Positions 1 through 11,997 of a stretch of DNA of 64,000 nt are shown one piece after another. Where the stretch lies: positions 42,013,394-42,077,393 of the forward strand of contig CAIIXF020000005.1 in assembly GCA_903813345.2 (NCBI GenBank), in the 5' to 3' direction. The position numbers and the translations under genes are program-made. The notes below the pieces were generated by a model, which made no database searches, was not told the origin of the DNA, and saw nothing but the letters and a program-made list of their open reading frames with translations. The first letter of the stretch is position 1. Every line of letters begins with the position of its first letter. Source of the stretch: Owenia fusiformis. Lineage: Eukaryota; Annelida; Polychaeta; Sabellida; Oweniidae.

Positions 1-129
1 GGTATGTATGCATGCTTGAATCACATTCTTTGTGTAATATTGCCATGTTTTCAGGGTTCAATTAGTTCCGCTTGTCGAAACCTGCTGAACGATTAAATAA
101 TCGCACCAAAGGCAAAATGGTCATGGAGG

Positions 130-189
130 TTAGACCTAGCCGGGCCATAACACATGTCAGATAAGAAACGAGGCCCCGGCTAGGTCTAA
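130..189. repeat. Short hairpin, 15-bp arms
   Basis: TTAGACCTAGCCGGG at 130-144 is mirrored as its reverse complement at 175-189 (CCCGGCTAGGTCTAA), with a 30-bp loop. No flanking gene explains it; a transposon end is the simplest guess. Confidence 0.6.
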
Positions 190-398
190 TGTTGTTGGAC
201 TAGAGGGGGATGAACTCTTGTTCCCGTGTCTGTGCTGTAATGGCATCAGATAGTAAATAAAGGATATATTGGGGTTTTGCTTTACAGGCTGGAAGTTGCT
301 GCCCTGTCAACCCTCACGCATTAGGCGTGGTTGTAAGGCGTGATTGTCACGCATTTGCTGGAAAAATCAATTTTCAACCATCTTGCATGTTTGATAAA

Positions 399-495
399 AT
401 CATGGGCTTTCAACTAGAAGGGTAGGCAACTTCCCATATTTCATACATAAGCATTGCCTTTTGGGTTTTCAGAATTTCTAATTGAAAGCCCATGA
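399..495. repeat. Mini inverted-repeat element (about 96 bp)
   Basis: It starts CATGGGCTTTCAA and ends TTGAAAGCCCATG, a 13-bp terminal inverted repeat, flanked on both sides by ATAAAAT-like sequence. A near-identical inverted copy of about 80 bp lies at 3170-3251, so the pair brackets the 682-2837 element. Family unknown. Confidence 0.6.
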
Positions 496-681
496 TAAAA
501 TGTCACTCAAATTACGCGTTATGATGATATTTAAAAAAAAATGCTTTTCATAAAGCGCCAATACCATGGGCTTTCAATAAGAAGGGTATGCAACTCTGTG
601 TAATAACATGAGACCTTCGAAATAAGCAATGCCATGCATCCCTTTCATGGTAATATTTCAAAAAATATTAGATAAATGTAT

Positions 682-2837
682 CACGCGGTAGTATCTCTTC
701 GGGACGTATCGAAACCACTCCGTCCTGAAAAACCGTTAATTTGAATTTAATACCTACCCCAGTGTTTGAAAATCAAGGATTGTGAGTCTCACACTTCACC
801 GTTTTTCTTCAAACGTGTTCCGTACAAAGCTTCACAGAAATACCTTTCAGTCGATACATTGTTTTCATGTACAAAGTACCTCATTTTAGCGGCGTTTTGG
901 TCCCCAGCTGTGAGATAAAGCAAATTTTCATAACTTTCAACTTTAAGTCAAGTTATCTCGCCAGTCTTTTACCCATTCTCGCCCATAATTTCAGAATGGA
1001 CTCCCATTACAACCTTCCATCGCTACGTCTTGATTTTTCGGCATCAAACGCAGCAGTTTCTAAATCATCCACACATCTCTTCAAATTTGACCAATACGTC
1101 CCGTCATCTTCCACTACGCCCCGCCGAGTCTATCACTATACACGTAGAGTTGCATTCTAAAACAATTTGTCCATCGATGTGACCGTTTGTAGGTTACCAT
1201 TGTCGATTCTAAATACCAATCGGATTGTGTTTTAAGATTTACCCATTCTTGTCCATTTTCAATATACCTATAATAGGGTGGTCCAAAATCTCCCTAAAAT
1301 TTAGATTTCCCGATATTGCAATATAAAGATTTTAATTACTGAACAATTGAAAATATATTTAAGAAACGTTTAAAGTGCCCTATCCTTGAAAAAATGTTAA
1401 AATGCGAAAGGATGGGTGATGTCAATTATATTATTTTCAGCATAATGTTAGAAACATGTATCATTTTATATGGTACACGTTTCATAATGTAATTTAATGG
1501 AATCATACAGAAGAAAGGTTGACACACAACAGTTAAAATCTTTATATTACATTATCAGACCAAGTCAGTAGATGTTTATATACCAATTAGTGTTGTATGA
1601 TGATGCATTCTTTATATGAATCTAGAAACGTTTTTGTGCCAATATTGCTCAATTTTGATAACATCTCCATTATTTTGAAATTAAGCGTGGCAAAGTTTCC
1701 CGATGGATTTAGCTAAAAAAGTGGTGCCTGTAGGGTTATTGAAAATCATACATGATGAAGAAAAAATACATATTCCTGGAATACAACAGTTTAATTTTGA
1801 GTTATAAACCATTTATGAAAACGGCATATTTGTCAAAATTAACAAAACTTCAAGTAAGACGCGTGGCAAAATTTCCCAGGGGTCTAGAGTGGAAATATTT
1901 GTACCAAGAGTCAATTTGTAACTAGAATCTATCAGATGACAGATTTTTGGAAAATTTTGCAGATTTGGACATCCCTAACCTATAACTTTGTTGAACCTAA
2001 AGGAACGTATCAACTTTTTGTTAAATAAAGATAGCAAATTCAGCTGTCTACTGTACCTAACTTGTACTTTTTGCTAGTACTCAGATTGATGGATGATTAT
2101 TTATGATGAACATTAGCAAAACAAGATTCCAGATTTTATTGTGTTTCAAACCAGACACTTGGTTTCCTCACAAAATCAAATACAGGACAATTACATATAA
2201 TTAAAGTTAAAAAGCAACATCTTCACAAACATTTAATTATCAATTTCATGCAATCAGTTATAGTTATACTCCTTATGTATGCTAAACTTAAGACTGGTGT
2301 TAAGAATCGACCAAGGCAAACCTATGTAAAATTACACAACGATGAACAAAATGTTTTAGAATACAACTCCACGTTTGTAGTCATAGACTCGGCGGGGCGT
2401 AGTGGAAGGTGACGGGACGTATTAGTCAAATTTTAAGAGATATGTGTGGATGATTTAGAAACTGCTGCGTTTGATGCCGAAAAAATCAAAACGTAGCGAT
2501 GGAAGGTTGTAATGGGAGTCCATTCTGAAATTATGGGCGAGAATGGGTAAAAGACTGGCGAGATAACTTGACTTACAGTTAAAAGTTATGAAAATTTGCT
2601 TTATCTCACAGCTGGGGACCAAAACGCCGCTAAAACGAGGTACTTTGTACACGAAAACAATGTATCGACTGAAAGGTATTTCTGTGAAGCTTTGTACGGA
2701 ACAAGTTTGAAGAAAAACGGTGAAGTGTGAGACTCACAATCCTTGATTTTCAAACACTGGGGTAGGTTTTAAATTCAAATTAACGGTTTTTCGGGACGGA
2801 GTGGTTTCGATACGTCCCGAAGAGATACTACCGCGTG
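682..2837. mobile_element. Long-TIR DNA transposon, non-autonomous, 2.16 kb
   Basis: The two ends are inverted copies of each other over roughly 450-570 bp (682 to about 1250, and about 2280 to 2837), starting CACGCGGTAGTATCTC. The element is flanked by TGTAT at 677-681 and TGTAT at 2838-2842, a 5-bp target-site duplication. The roughly 1-kb centre holds no convincing ORF, and the ORFs in the arms (867-1160 plus, 2455-2652 minus) are the same non-coding arm sequence read twice. The superfamily is not assigned: the long TIR and 5-bp duplication do not settle it. Confidence 0.75.
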
Positions 2838-3169
2838 TGTATATGTTTTAGTATTATTTTGAATAAAAATCAATTTTCAATATGATTAAAGCATAAAATA
2901 TCATGTAAAAGTAAACAAAAAAGACCAATAAGAATAAGATCAAGATGTTCTCTTCGAGTATTGCATTGTGGGTAATTATTCAAGAACACATTCCAATAAA
3001 AATATAATTTGTGGGAGAATGTTCACTTTCTGTATTGTCATAATTACAATGAATTCCATTTTTTATTAAATTATCAACATGTATGTAGATAATCATGTTT
3101 TTATTTTTGAGTTATTTCTTTAAATCATCTATAAAAAGGACAAAATACAATTTTCTTGGAAAGTGTACA

Positions 3170-3251
3170 TTCTCCAATTTTGAAAACCCAAAGGCAATGC
3201 TTATGTATGAAATATGGGAAGTTGCCTACCCTTCTAGTTGAAAGCCCATGC
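3170..3251. repeat. Inverted copy of the 399-495 repeat
   Basis: The reverse complement of this stretch matches 399-480 nearly base for base (CATGGGCTTTCAACTAGAAG at its end). With the left copy it forms an outer inverted pair around the 2.16-kb element. Confidence 0.7.
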
Positions 3252-3324
3252 CAATACAAAAAAAAAGAACGCCGAAAAAAGCGAACGCATTCTGTTGAGA
3301 CTTTTCACGCGAATTCTGTATATG

Positions 3325-4482
3325 CCGTGTTATCCCGTGCCAGGACTATAGTCCTGCGAACGTCTTATTTTTTTGCCTGTTTGATTACAACATGGGAGAA
3401 TTTTCTACGCTTCTTACACTTAAAGGAATATTCCTTGCCAGACCCTTTCTCTCTTGATATGGTAGCTATAATCATATATATAGTTTCCATATTTAGCAAA
3501 ACATGGGAAAATGTTTTAATATGGTCAATATTGATCGTTTAAAAATCTAGTGCTTATTTCCAGTGAGCTGCCATCTTTTAAGATTTATTGTAGGAAGTGA
3601 TGTCATCAACTCTCAACTTCTATAACCTTACCCATAACAGTATAGGAAAGTAGCACAAAATCAATTCTAGACAAGTGATCATTACTTTCTGTGCAAAAAT
3701 ATTTTCAGGGCTTGTCAACTTAGAATAAAAGAAGAGATTTTCAGAAGGATTAAATAAGATACAAAGTTGAAAAAGAATATTTAGCTGGTTTTGTAATTCT
3801 TAATAGCTCCTCACCTAATGCTATATGCAAAGTTGAGAGTCGATGACATCACTTCCTGTGTGAAATTTTAAAAGATGGCAGCTTACTGCCGAATTGAGCA
3901 TCACATTTCTGAGTGATCAAATTTGACCATATCAAAACATTTTTGCGTGTTTTGCTAAACATGGCAAGCATATATATGGTTATAGCTACCATATGGGGAG
4001 AGAGATGGTTTGGCAAGGAATATTCCTTTAAGATACCTATTTCAATATATTCCTTGGTATTTTTATGATTTTTCTTTTCGTGTAGTTGAATCCACAATTG
4101 TCTGGGTTTATCGGCAGAACAAAGAAATTTTCGTTTTTAATCACAATATTTGCGTGTAATATTTAACTTATTTCAACCGTCAAATTCCTCCATTTATTGG
4201 TGCTTCCGGGTCAGTCAAACGGGGAATCCCCTTTTAAATCCAACCGCCATCTTGGAAAGTGATGGAATATCTCTCGATGAAAAAGAAAAATGTTCCCGTT
4301 CTGCCGATTTACCCAGACAATTGTGGATTTAACTACACAAAAAGAATGCTAAAATACCCAGGAATCAATTGAAGTAGGTATCTTAAGTGTAAGGGTCGTA
4401 GATAATTCTCCCAAGTTGTAATCGTACAGGCAAAAGAATGCTCTCAATGCAGGACTATAGTCCTGGTACGGGATAAATGCCA
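3325..4482. mobile_element. Foldback element with long imperfect arms
   Basis: The left arm (about 3325-3640) pairs with a right arm (about 3825-4482). Landmarks on both arms are TATCCCGT.CCAGGACTATAG at the outside, TTGCCTGT..GATTACAAC, GGAATATTCC, a stretch matching CCATATCAAAACAT, and GATGACATCACTTCC near the loop. The right arm is longer because a 351-bp MITE (4032-4382) sits in it. No coding capacity is seen; ORFs at 3156-3542 and 3849-4097 are arm sequence. Confidence 0.7.
4032..4382. mobile_element. TTAA-flanked MITE (piggyBac-type target)
   Basis: TTAA at 4028-4031 and at 4383-4386 flank a 351-bp element. Its ends (GATACCTATTTCAATATATT at the left, and the reverse complement of the right end) match at 28 of 32 positions. 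The other arm of the host foldback element (around 3416-3425) shows the uninterrupted sequence with a single TTAA, so the empty site can be read in the same window. Inner arms continue the hairpin (about 4080-4135 with 4250-4330). Confidence 0.85.
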
Positions 4483-5155
4483 TGCATTTGGTTGGAAATA
4501 TGTGTATATTTTAAACATTTGCTTTGAAATTTTTTGTAAGAAAATGTAAGAAAAAACATGGCTTTAGATCTGAAATTAGAGCAAATAAACAACAATGTAT
4601 CGAAGATACCCCGAATTGGTTTCAACGTTATACCCCTTCACCTAGTATGTATCCAACAGACTGACTATAAGTTAGTCTGTTATGATGTACTTCTGTCCTG
4701 TGGAAATTGCAGTGAATTTTTTTGCACAAAATTATCAATTAAAGGAACCATTTCTTCAATAAAATAAACATTACAAAAATTCAATTGAGTAGTAAGGTAC
4801 AATTAAATGCAATTTAAAGTAAGACAACATACTGCCAAGTGGAAATAAAGCTAGTTGAAGTAACAATTAAGCAAATTAATTCACTCCATTGGCCATTTTG
4901 AATTGCACTTCCTATGTAAACAAATATTTTGAATTACCAAATTTTAACATGGTTGCTTATAGTCTGAATATATTCAGACTAAATAGGATATAGTCTACCC
5001 CTTCACCCTACTAATGCAGCTATGGAAGAGTGGCTACTGCAAACTCAGAGACATTCCAACTTCCAGCCTGGAAAAGATTCCCCATCCCAATCATACCACA
5101 CTCCTGGCTATTATTATCATCCCATCAAACGAAGTTCGGAGGGATATAGAGAACG

Positions 5156-5226
5156 CCTCCGTCCGTACGTACGTCCGTCCGTCCATCCGTACGTATGTCC
5201 GTCTGTCTATCCGTCCGTCCGTCCGG
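5156..5226. repeat. CCGT/ACGT microsatellite
   Basis: About 70 bp of imperfect 4-bp units (CCGT, ACGT, CTGT). It keeps several frames open (ORFs at 5014, 5022 and 5091) without meaning. Confidence 0.9.
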
Positions 5227-5779
5227 GCAATAACTAAAATACAGTTGGCCCGATTTTGTTCATATTTTGTACACATATACCCAATGGAGTTAGAAGTTCT
5301 GCTCGAAAACCGATTTTCAAAATGGCCCCTCATTTAAAAATGGCCATTTTAGTGCCGACTGCCGATTTTACAGTAATTTAGGTTCTGCATATGAAACTGT
5401 AATAGCAATATGTTTTAAATGTAAAAAAGTTATATAGGACATTGATTAAGCTAGAAATGCAATTATAGAAGAAATACATGGCAGCCATCTTGAAAAATGG
5501 CTGCCTTTGCACATCATTTTGCGATTTTTGCTGTAACTTGAAAAGTAGTGGAGCGATTTCGTTTATATTTTGTATGTGAATACTTGAAGCATGGCACAAT
5601 GTCTCATGACATTTTGGGTAGCAGGCGGACATTTTGAAAATGGGCTCCGTACACTGACTTTTGCATGTGCTATTTTACATTTTTTACTATAACTCAAAAA
5701 GTAGTAGAGCGATTTTGTTCATATTTTATACAGTGCGTATAAAAAAAACGCAACAGATTGTTATCTCGGAAAAGCACAA

Positions 5780-6165
5780 AACCAGTGATAACAGCATTGA
5801 TTTTGTTCAATGCACCATAAAGCCATGTGTCTCCTCTTTACAATGATATATCATTCATTGATATTTGGTCACGGTTGGCGGAGTTATCATTCCATTTGCA
5901 AAGTGGGCCAAAATTAGCTTGGGACCAAGTTATAAACATCGCAAAAGTCAGTGTACGGAGCCCAATGCAATATTGGAAGAAAACATAAAATCAATACTGA
6001 CTGCATCCTTTTCATTCAATGTACCAAAAAGCCAAATTACTCCTCTTTGCAATGGAATATGATTCATTCACAGGGAGTCATGGCTGGCCGAATAATCATT
6101 AATTTTGCAAAGTGGGGCAAAATTCAGCTCGGACCCAACTTTTAAACATTGCAAAAGTCAGAACA
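5780..6165. repeat. Diverged direct duplication, about 200-bp unit
   Basis: Two consecutive copies share the order: a start like CAATG.ACCA.AAAGCCA, then CTCCTCTTT.CAATG, then CAAAGTGGG, and a close like CGCAAAAGTCAG or TTGCAAAAGTCAG (about 5810-5952 and 6015-6163). Copies differ at many positions, so the event is old. Confidence 0.6.
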
Positions 6166-6510
6166 ATGGGGCATAGGGGCTATTGGAAGAAGGTGTGACA
6201 GGTGTGGCATAGACAGTAAAGTGTTCATACTCATACTCTTGCAAGAATACATCCTATACCCCTTCAAATTGCCACCACTTCCTTGCACATAAAGATGCGC
6301 TCATCTGTCCTGTCATGCATGGTTCAGCCCTGAGTCATCTGTGGGTTAAAGCAGAGAAAAGTAGCCCATGGGCAATCCTTTCTTGAGGTTTTGCAATATC
6401 TGGTGGAGGAATTAAATACCCTCTGCCTAGTTTTTAAGAAGCAAAGAATTAGTCACATTGATATATACCAGTCCTTTAACTTTTCAGAATAGCTGTATGT
6501 AGCAGGCAAT

Positions 6511-9500
6511 ATGTCCCATATGATGGACCCTCACCTCTGTCAGACTCCTAAATTTAAAACCATTAAGGAAGAATCAGAATTCTCTCTCTTTTCTCCATTG
6601 AACTCTGATAACAACAACAAAAAATCTAAAAAGAAAAAGAAGAAGAAGGATAAAAACCATGAGAAAAGCTCAAAAACAGAGGACGTGAATGGAGATGTAC
6701 AAATTAAACAAGAAGAGGACAGTCATATGCATAAGGTAACAAATGAGAGTGTTGATGTGAAACAAGAGATTGTGGAATCAGGACAAAGAGAGAAAAAACA
6801 TAAAAAGAAAAAACATAAAAAAGACAAAGAAGGAAAAGACACTAAACATGAGAAAGATGAGGATTTCAAGCCAAATGACATAAGGTATGAAAGTGAAAAA
6901 GGAAATGAAACTATAAATGTTAAAGAAGAAACCATTGAAGCTAAGAAAAAACATAAAAAGAAAAAGCACCAACATAAAGAGGAAAAACAAGAAAGGACTG
7001 TGCAGCAAGATATAGTTAGACATGTAAAGAAAAATCAGACCTTAATTACAGATTTATTCAATTCTAAAGTTCCAAAGATTGAAACAAGTAGTCCGTCAAT
7101 TGACATGGACTTGGACCCATTTGACACAAAAGACATGAATGGAAATGATACTATGGCAATGGAAACAACAGCTACTGTTTCTAGGAAAAGGAAATTAAGT
7201 GACAGAGTAGATGAGCAAAATCATACTCCTAATAAAACAAGAAACAAGTTTAGTTATACCTGCACAGGAAACCAGGGGATAAGGTAACTATTCATATTTC
7301 TATTAATCTGATTGCTCTGATACTGATGTTTTGCTGCATTTCAAAACATTCCTTTGTCCAGTTGTACGTAGTTTCATATTCATAATTCAACACATAATGG
7401 TAAGCACCAAGCATTAATGCACCTTTCAGAGGATTTTGATAAAAATAAGAATTGGGGTGTCAATTTCCCTCCATTTTAGCACCGATAGGTCAAATACAGA
7501 CATGATTCTTATGACTGGGAGTATGTTTTCTAAAACTTCCTACTTCTGGGATGAAGTACCATGTCAAAATGTTGGGGTCTCAAGAAAACCTTTGAAAGGT
7601 GTGCTGGAGTAGATTTGCTATAGGTAGATAACAACAAAAAAACACATGTTTTTCAGCATACTCTTAATTGATCTGTATTATTTGCTACTATTCCATTTCC
7701 ACATAGAAATGCATCGATGACAATTCATTTGTAGATTTAAATTGGATGAGACCTTTGCAAGTTCTGGGGTACCAGTTGGAGGAAACACACTTTCACATGA
7801 GGACATTCAAGACAAAAATAAACAACTAGTACTCATCAAGATGCCTAAAGACGTGAGTACATTTCAAGTTAACCAAATACATGTATATTCATTAATTCTG
7901 TGTCCTCACAACATGTACTTACAACATGATCACCAATTTACATCTTTGTCATAACAATGTTCTTAGTTCAATTTTATTTAGTTTCAATGTTAATAACGGG
8001 ATAATAAAAACATCATTTTTGATGAGAAAATGACCAATCTGAAATGATTTTCGGAAAATAACCCATCAGCAGTTTAAAATTGTTTATTATGTGTCACTGA
8101 TGTTACAAATATACACATAACATATATAATTAAACAACACATATTTTTAATATCACCAGCCTTTTGCTACCCCCCCCCATGGATAGCTTGGGTCATTAAG
8201 AGAATGAATTATTAGTCAGATGTGGAAGAACAGATATGAAGGATTGTATCGACAAATCTCAAAATCTCCTCAAATCTTGCAAATTAATTAGTAGTTCATA
8301 AGAACATATTCTGCAAATAATAAATCCACAAAATTAAAACGTGCAAAGTTCACTTCATTGACAATTGATGAACTTCTATGATGGTGTGTTAGCGGCCACA
8401 GAGACTATTACATTTATAAAACTTACTTTAATCAGGATTATTCAAAGAGAACTTGAATTGAAATAATGTGAAATATATGTTTCAGTTTGATATCAAATCA
8501 CTGGATGGTGAACAGCTGGACTTTTCCAGGAATGCACAATTGCAACATGCATTGTCTGAAAGGAAGGTGAGGAACTCTAACCCATCAGGGCTCATACATT
8601 GCAACAGTACAATTAACAATAATTTGTCTCGAAAAGTCAGGGAATTCCAAAAATTCTCCTAAAAACAAAAAAGCAAATTGTTAAACACTATTAAGGAAAG
8701 AGGGAGTTTTACCAAAAGTTGTGTTTTTTAAATGTCAATATTTTAACATAAAATTCTTATGTGAAATTAAGTAGATCTGAAATCTAATAGTAATACATGA
8801 TTTTAATTTTTGAAACAAATGCTTGCATCTCAATGAAATTACTATTATAGGCTGTGAGTACATTAGTGACCTCTTCTTTAATATTTGAAGAATAAATTAC
8901 AGGATGGTGGTGAGTTCATCATGGAGACAAGGCTATCAAAACAACCCATGGTAAGTTGGAGACTCCTAACACTCTTTAAACATCCTTTGTTTTTCAAATA
9001 GATTATAGCATTAAAATCTCACTAAGGTGAGCAGTTAGCACAATTATTATGAAAAACAATGGAGAAATTAAAATTGATAAGAAAGTGACCATATTTTATC
9101 AAAAGACGTGTAGTTTATATGATGAACCACAGTGATCATTTTATTGAAGTTGTCATTTACAATATATATGTATTTGCAGAATTGGCAGTGCTCATTGGTA
9201 GTACCACGTAAGGAGAAACCTCTCTTGAATGCAGGTGAGAGTTTCAATCAATATGATCAAGATCCTTGTTATAAAATTGGAAATATGGTCTCTATATGCA
9301 TTGAGGGTTAACCCTTAAACAGTTAGGCTATTGAGAGGGACAGATCTGCCCCCCCCTATGATCGCAGAACTGACCAATCATAGGAGGTTTTATTATTAGG
9401 TATCATTGGAAAGGTTATTCAATTACCAGTGTTTCTAGCTCACACATAACTATATTGAGTCTTTGTCAATGAAGAAATTCATTTTCTAAGAACATAGAGG

Positions 9501-11592
9501 TTCATCATTTCAAGTCAAAATTACTGACAATTTGGATATTTCGGTAACTTTGACCAGCTCTAACTTTCCTCCTAGAGCGGTTAGAGTCACAAGTTATCGA
9601 AAAAAATTCCTAATTGGGGGGGGCAGAATTTTCTCAGTGAACTTAAAGGGATAGAATTTGGATATTTTAGGTCTTAATGATTCTGATAAAGGTACACCCC
9701 ATCTCTAATGAATTCAGACTTCGGCATCTTATATCTTCAAAAACTTAAATATTTGATCAGATTAAAATTTTTCAGGAAGTAAAATTAGGAAAGAAAACAT
9801 TGGCATGTTTTTTGAAAGATTACTTCCAACATTTTACACTCTAGATCTCTGTACCATCTAATTCCTATATTTATACATGTATTTAACATTTTACCATGGT
9901 AACATAATTTAAAACTATATACATATATTCCAGTAAAGACAGAGTTCTCGGCTTATATGCAAATTGTTAAGACTTTGAGAAAGTCAACATTGGAAAAATC
10001 CCCAGTTGAGCCTCAACCTGATATCTTCCAAGGAATCTGTCTACCCCCTAGAGTCCCCCCTGCAGCTACGAAGATACCGACTGGCCTCAAAGTGAGGTAT
10101 ATACCATTCGGAGCAGGTGAGTCATCGATATCCTATATATAATGTGGCACGTACAGTAAATCTGAATAAGTTAAACAAAAACGTGACGAAAAAAGTTATG
10201 GTGACTAAACTTTGAAGTCTTACATTTCTAAAAACACTGTATTGTATTTACATCTCTCCAAGTAATTCAGAGAGATTACAAGAAAAGTTCAACAGCTAGT
10301 ATGTATTATTTCCAGATGTTGTCAGCCCTGTTCCAATGCCACCTAAAGTTCACCCCAGTGGGAAAGTGAACATGGACTCTAGCATAGCATCTCCAATACC
10401 AGCCATTGATACACAAAGATCGGGTAAAGAGAATGGAAGATTTGTCAATAATTTCAGAATGCTTAGAATTAATCAGCAGTCATTAACTTTTCCATGAGTG
10501 AATGCAGTGGTTTCAAGGAACAGGCAATTTTTTCTGTTCATCTGTTGAGATTTGTTTTGATGTGAAAATATTCAATAGTTTTGCCTGTTGTTTTCCTTGT
10601 TTTGTAATAACAGATCTAACGCCTCCTTTCCAAATAGTGGTTTGCACCATGTTAAAAAGTAAATACTGTAGCTGCCTTTATTCATTCTGACAAGACCACT
10701 AAAATATCATCTCTCAGATGTGGTTTTTGGAAACTCATGTTCCAAATGAGGAAATCAGGAAAAATTCTGTTTGAGAAACCGTATTTTTTTTCATCTATTG
10801 GCATTCAATACATAAAAATTGCCATTTTCTATTTTGGTCTCAGTTTCACTGGTCCACAGTTGGATGACTAACTGCAGTTAGTATCATTCAAGATAGTGGC
10901 CAAAATTCTTTCGTTTTTGGTAAACTCTAGCTAAACTAAGTTGAATCTGGATTCCAAATATTTCGCCTTTACAAACTAATGAAGCTATGATTGTGAACAA
11001 CCACAAGAAAACTGAATTTGATGATGATGTAGGAATGACACTAACTGAAACAGTGGATGACACTAACTCTATGGGAGGAATACATACATGGCCTTCTGAG
11101 TTAGTGTCATCAATGGTGAATATCATCTTTGAGTAAGTGTATCATCAACTTCAGTTAGAGTCATTCTAAGGGAAGCTGTTTTCTTTAAAATTCTCAATTA
11201 ATGCAGGTGTCTGAGCATTCTTTCCTGGCTGTTTACAATTGTTACTTTATTAGTTTGCATGGAGAAACATTTAGAATCCAGATTCAACTTAGTTTAGCTG
11301 AAATCGTTGGTTTATCAAAACTAAAGAATTTTGGGCAGCATATTGAATGAGTTTGATGTAGGAAGAATTATTCAAGCAGCAAATGTAAGAATAGTTGGAA
11401 TCTGATACAAGACTGACAGCCCTTTATATAACCCTGCTTGACTTGTAGAGAACAGAATCATCTGGCATTATGATGTGATTATGATGATCAATAGGTATTC
11501 ATAAGTTAGATAAAGTTTGAAATGTTTTGTATTTTTCAGAGTCCAAACACAAGTCAAAGAAGAAAAAGAAGCACAAGAAACATAAGAGCTAA
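6511..11592 (+). CDS. POLR1G: RNA polymerase I subunit RPA34 (POLR1G/CD3EAP-like)
   Basis: Eight coding exons join in phase: 6511-7283, 7735-7852, 8486-8566, 8903-8950, 9180-9234, 9934-10116, 10316-10423, 11540-11592 (stop TAA), giving 472 aa. The RPA34 family subunit dimerises with RPA49 on RNA polymerase I in the nucleolus. The family match rests on exons 2-6: KFSYTC then VLIKMPKDFDIKSLDGEQL, and IPTGLKVRYIPFG, which resemble the human segments around LWLIQAPADF and IPPGLRPRF. The first exon is one long lysine-rich, acidic, low-complexity region with four SUMO-type sites (IKEE 18-21, IKQE 65-68, VKQE 83-86, VKEE 137-140). The C-terminus is another basic block (KSKKKKKHKKHKS). The start is the first Met after a likely splice acceptor at 6487. 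In vertebrates the lysine-rich part follows the conserved domain; here most of it precedes it. Confidence 0.82.
10884..11350. mobile_element. Inverted-repeat MITE in POLR1G intron 7
   Basis: The ends TCATTCAAGATAGTGGCC and the reverse complement of the right end (TCATTCAATATGCTGCCC) continue into arms of about 110 bp that share AGCTAAACTAAGTTGAATCT. Inside, a motif TGACACTAACT/AGTTAGTGTCA occurs in both orientations. The minus-strand ORF 10884-11126 is this sequence, not a gene. Confidence 0.7.
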
Positions 11593-11971
11593 GATACTTG
11601 GTGATTTAATAACAAATTATTATAGACTTGCAGCGTTGACCCTCAGGCCAATGGATTTTTGTGTTACACAGGCTATGGAGAAGGGACCTAGATTACGAGA
11701 TATCTCATAAATAAAAGATAATGGGACAAAATTACAACAGACGTAATTCATCATATTGACCCTGTATAATAATATGCATGTGTTCAAATACATATACTCA
11801 AGTAAACCAGCATTTAATCAGGTATGGATTAAGAATTTGGTACATCGTTTTGAACAATGGACTTCTTTAAATGCAAACTTCATCACTGAGAATAAAAGCT
11901 GCCGAGATACTACACCAATAGAACAGACTATACCATACTTATGTTGTAATGACATGATTTATTGACAAAAC

Positions 11972-11977
11972 AATAAA
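11972..11977 (+). terminator. Poly(A) signal of POLR1G
   Basis: AATAAA lies 380 bp after the POLR1G stop codon, followed by a T- and GT-containing stretch (ATTTGCTGG). It fits as the cleavage signal of the plus-strand gene. Confidence 0.6.
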
Positions 11978-11997
11978 GATTTACAAAATTGGCAGTG

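Larger units (their letters stand above)
1..681. other. Unassigned sequence with small inverted repeats
   Basis: I see no gene here. The stretch holds a short hairpin (130-144 with 175-189) and a mini inverted repeat (399-495), plus a degenerate relative of the latter at about 565-650. It ends at the target-site duplication of the 682-2837 element. Confidence 0.5.
4483..6487. other. Intergenic sequence upstream of POLR1G
   Basis: No gene is recognised. It holds a small palindrome (TAGTCTGAATATATTCAGAC near 4959), the microsatellite at 5156-5226 and a diverged direct duplication at 5780-6165. A splice-acceptor-like TTTAACTTTTCAG ends at 6487, which suggests that a non-coding 5' exon of POLR1G lies somewhere upstream; I could not place it. 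Confidence 0.4.

Noticed and set aside
4150-4332. Small plus-strand ORF
   Set aside because: It lies wholly inside the 351-bp TTAA MITE.
6723-7023. Minus-strand Phe/Leu-rich ORFs resembling membrane proteins
   Set aside because: They are the reverse of the lysine codons of POLR1G exon 1.
9330-9660. Possible MITE in POLR1G intron 5 (C8 and G8 runs facing each other)
   Set aside because: The ends match too weakly to define an element.
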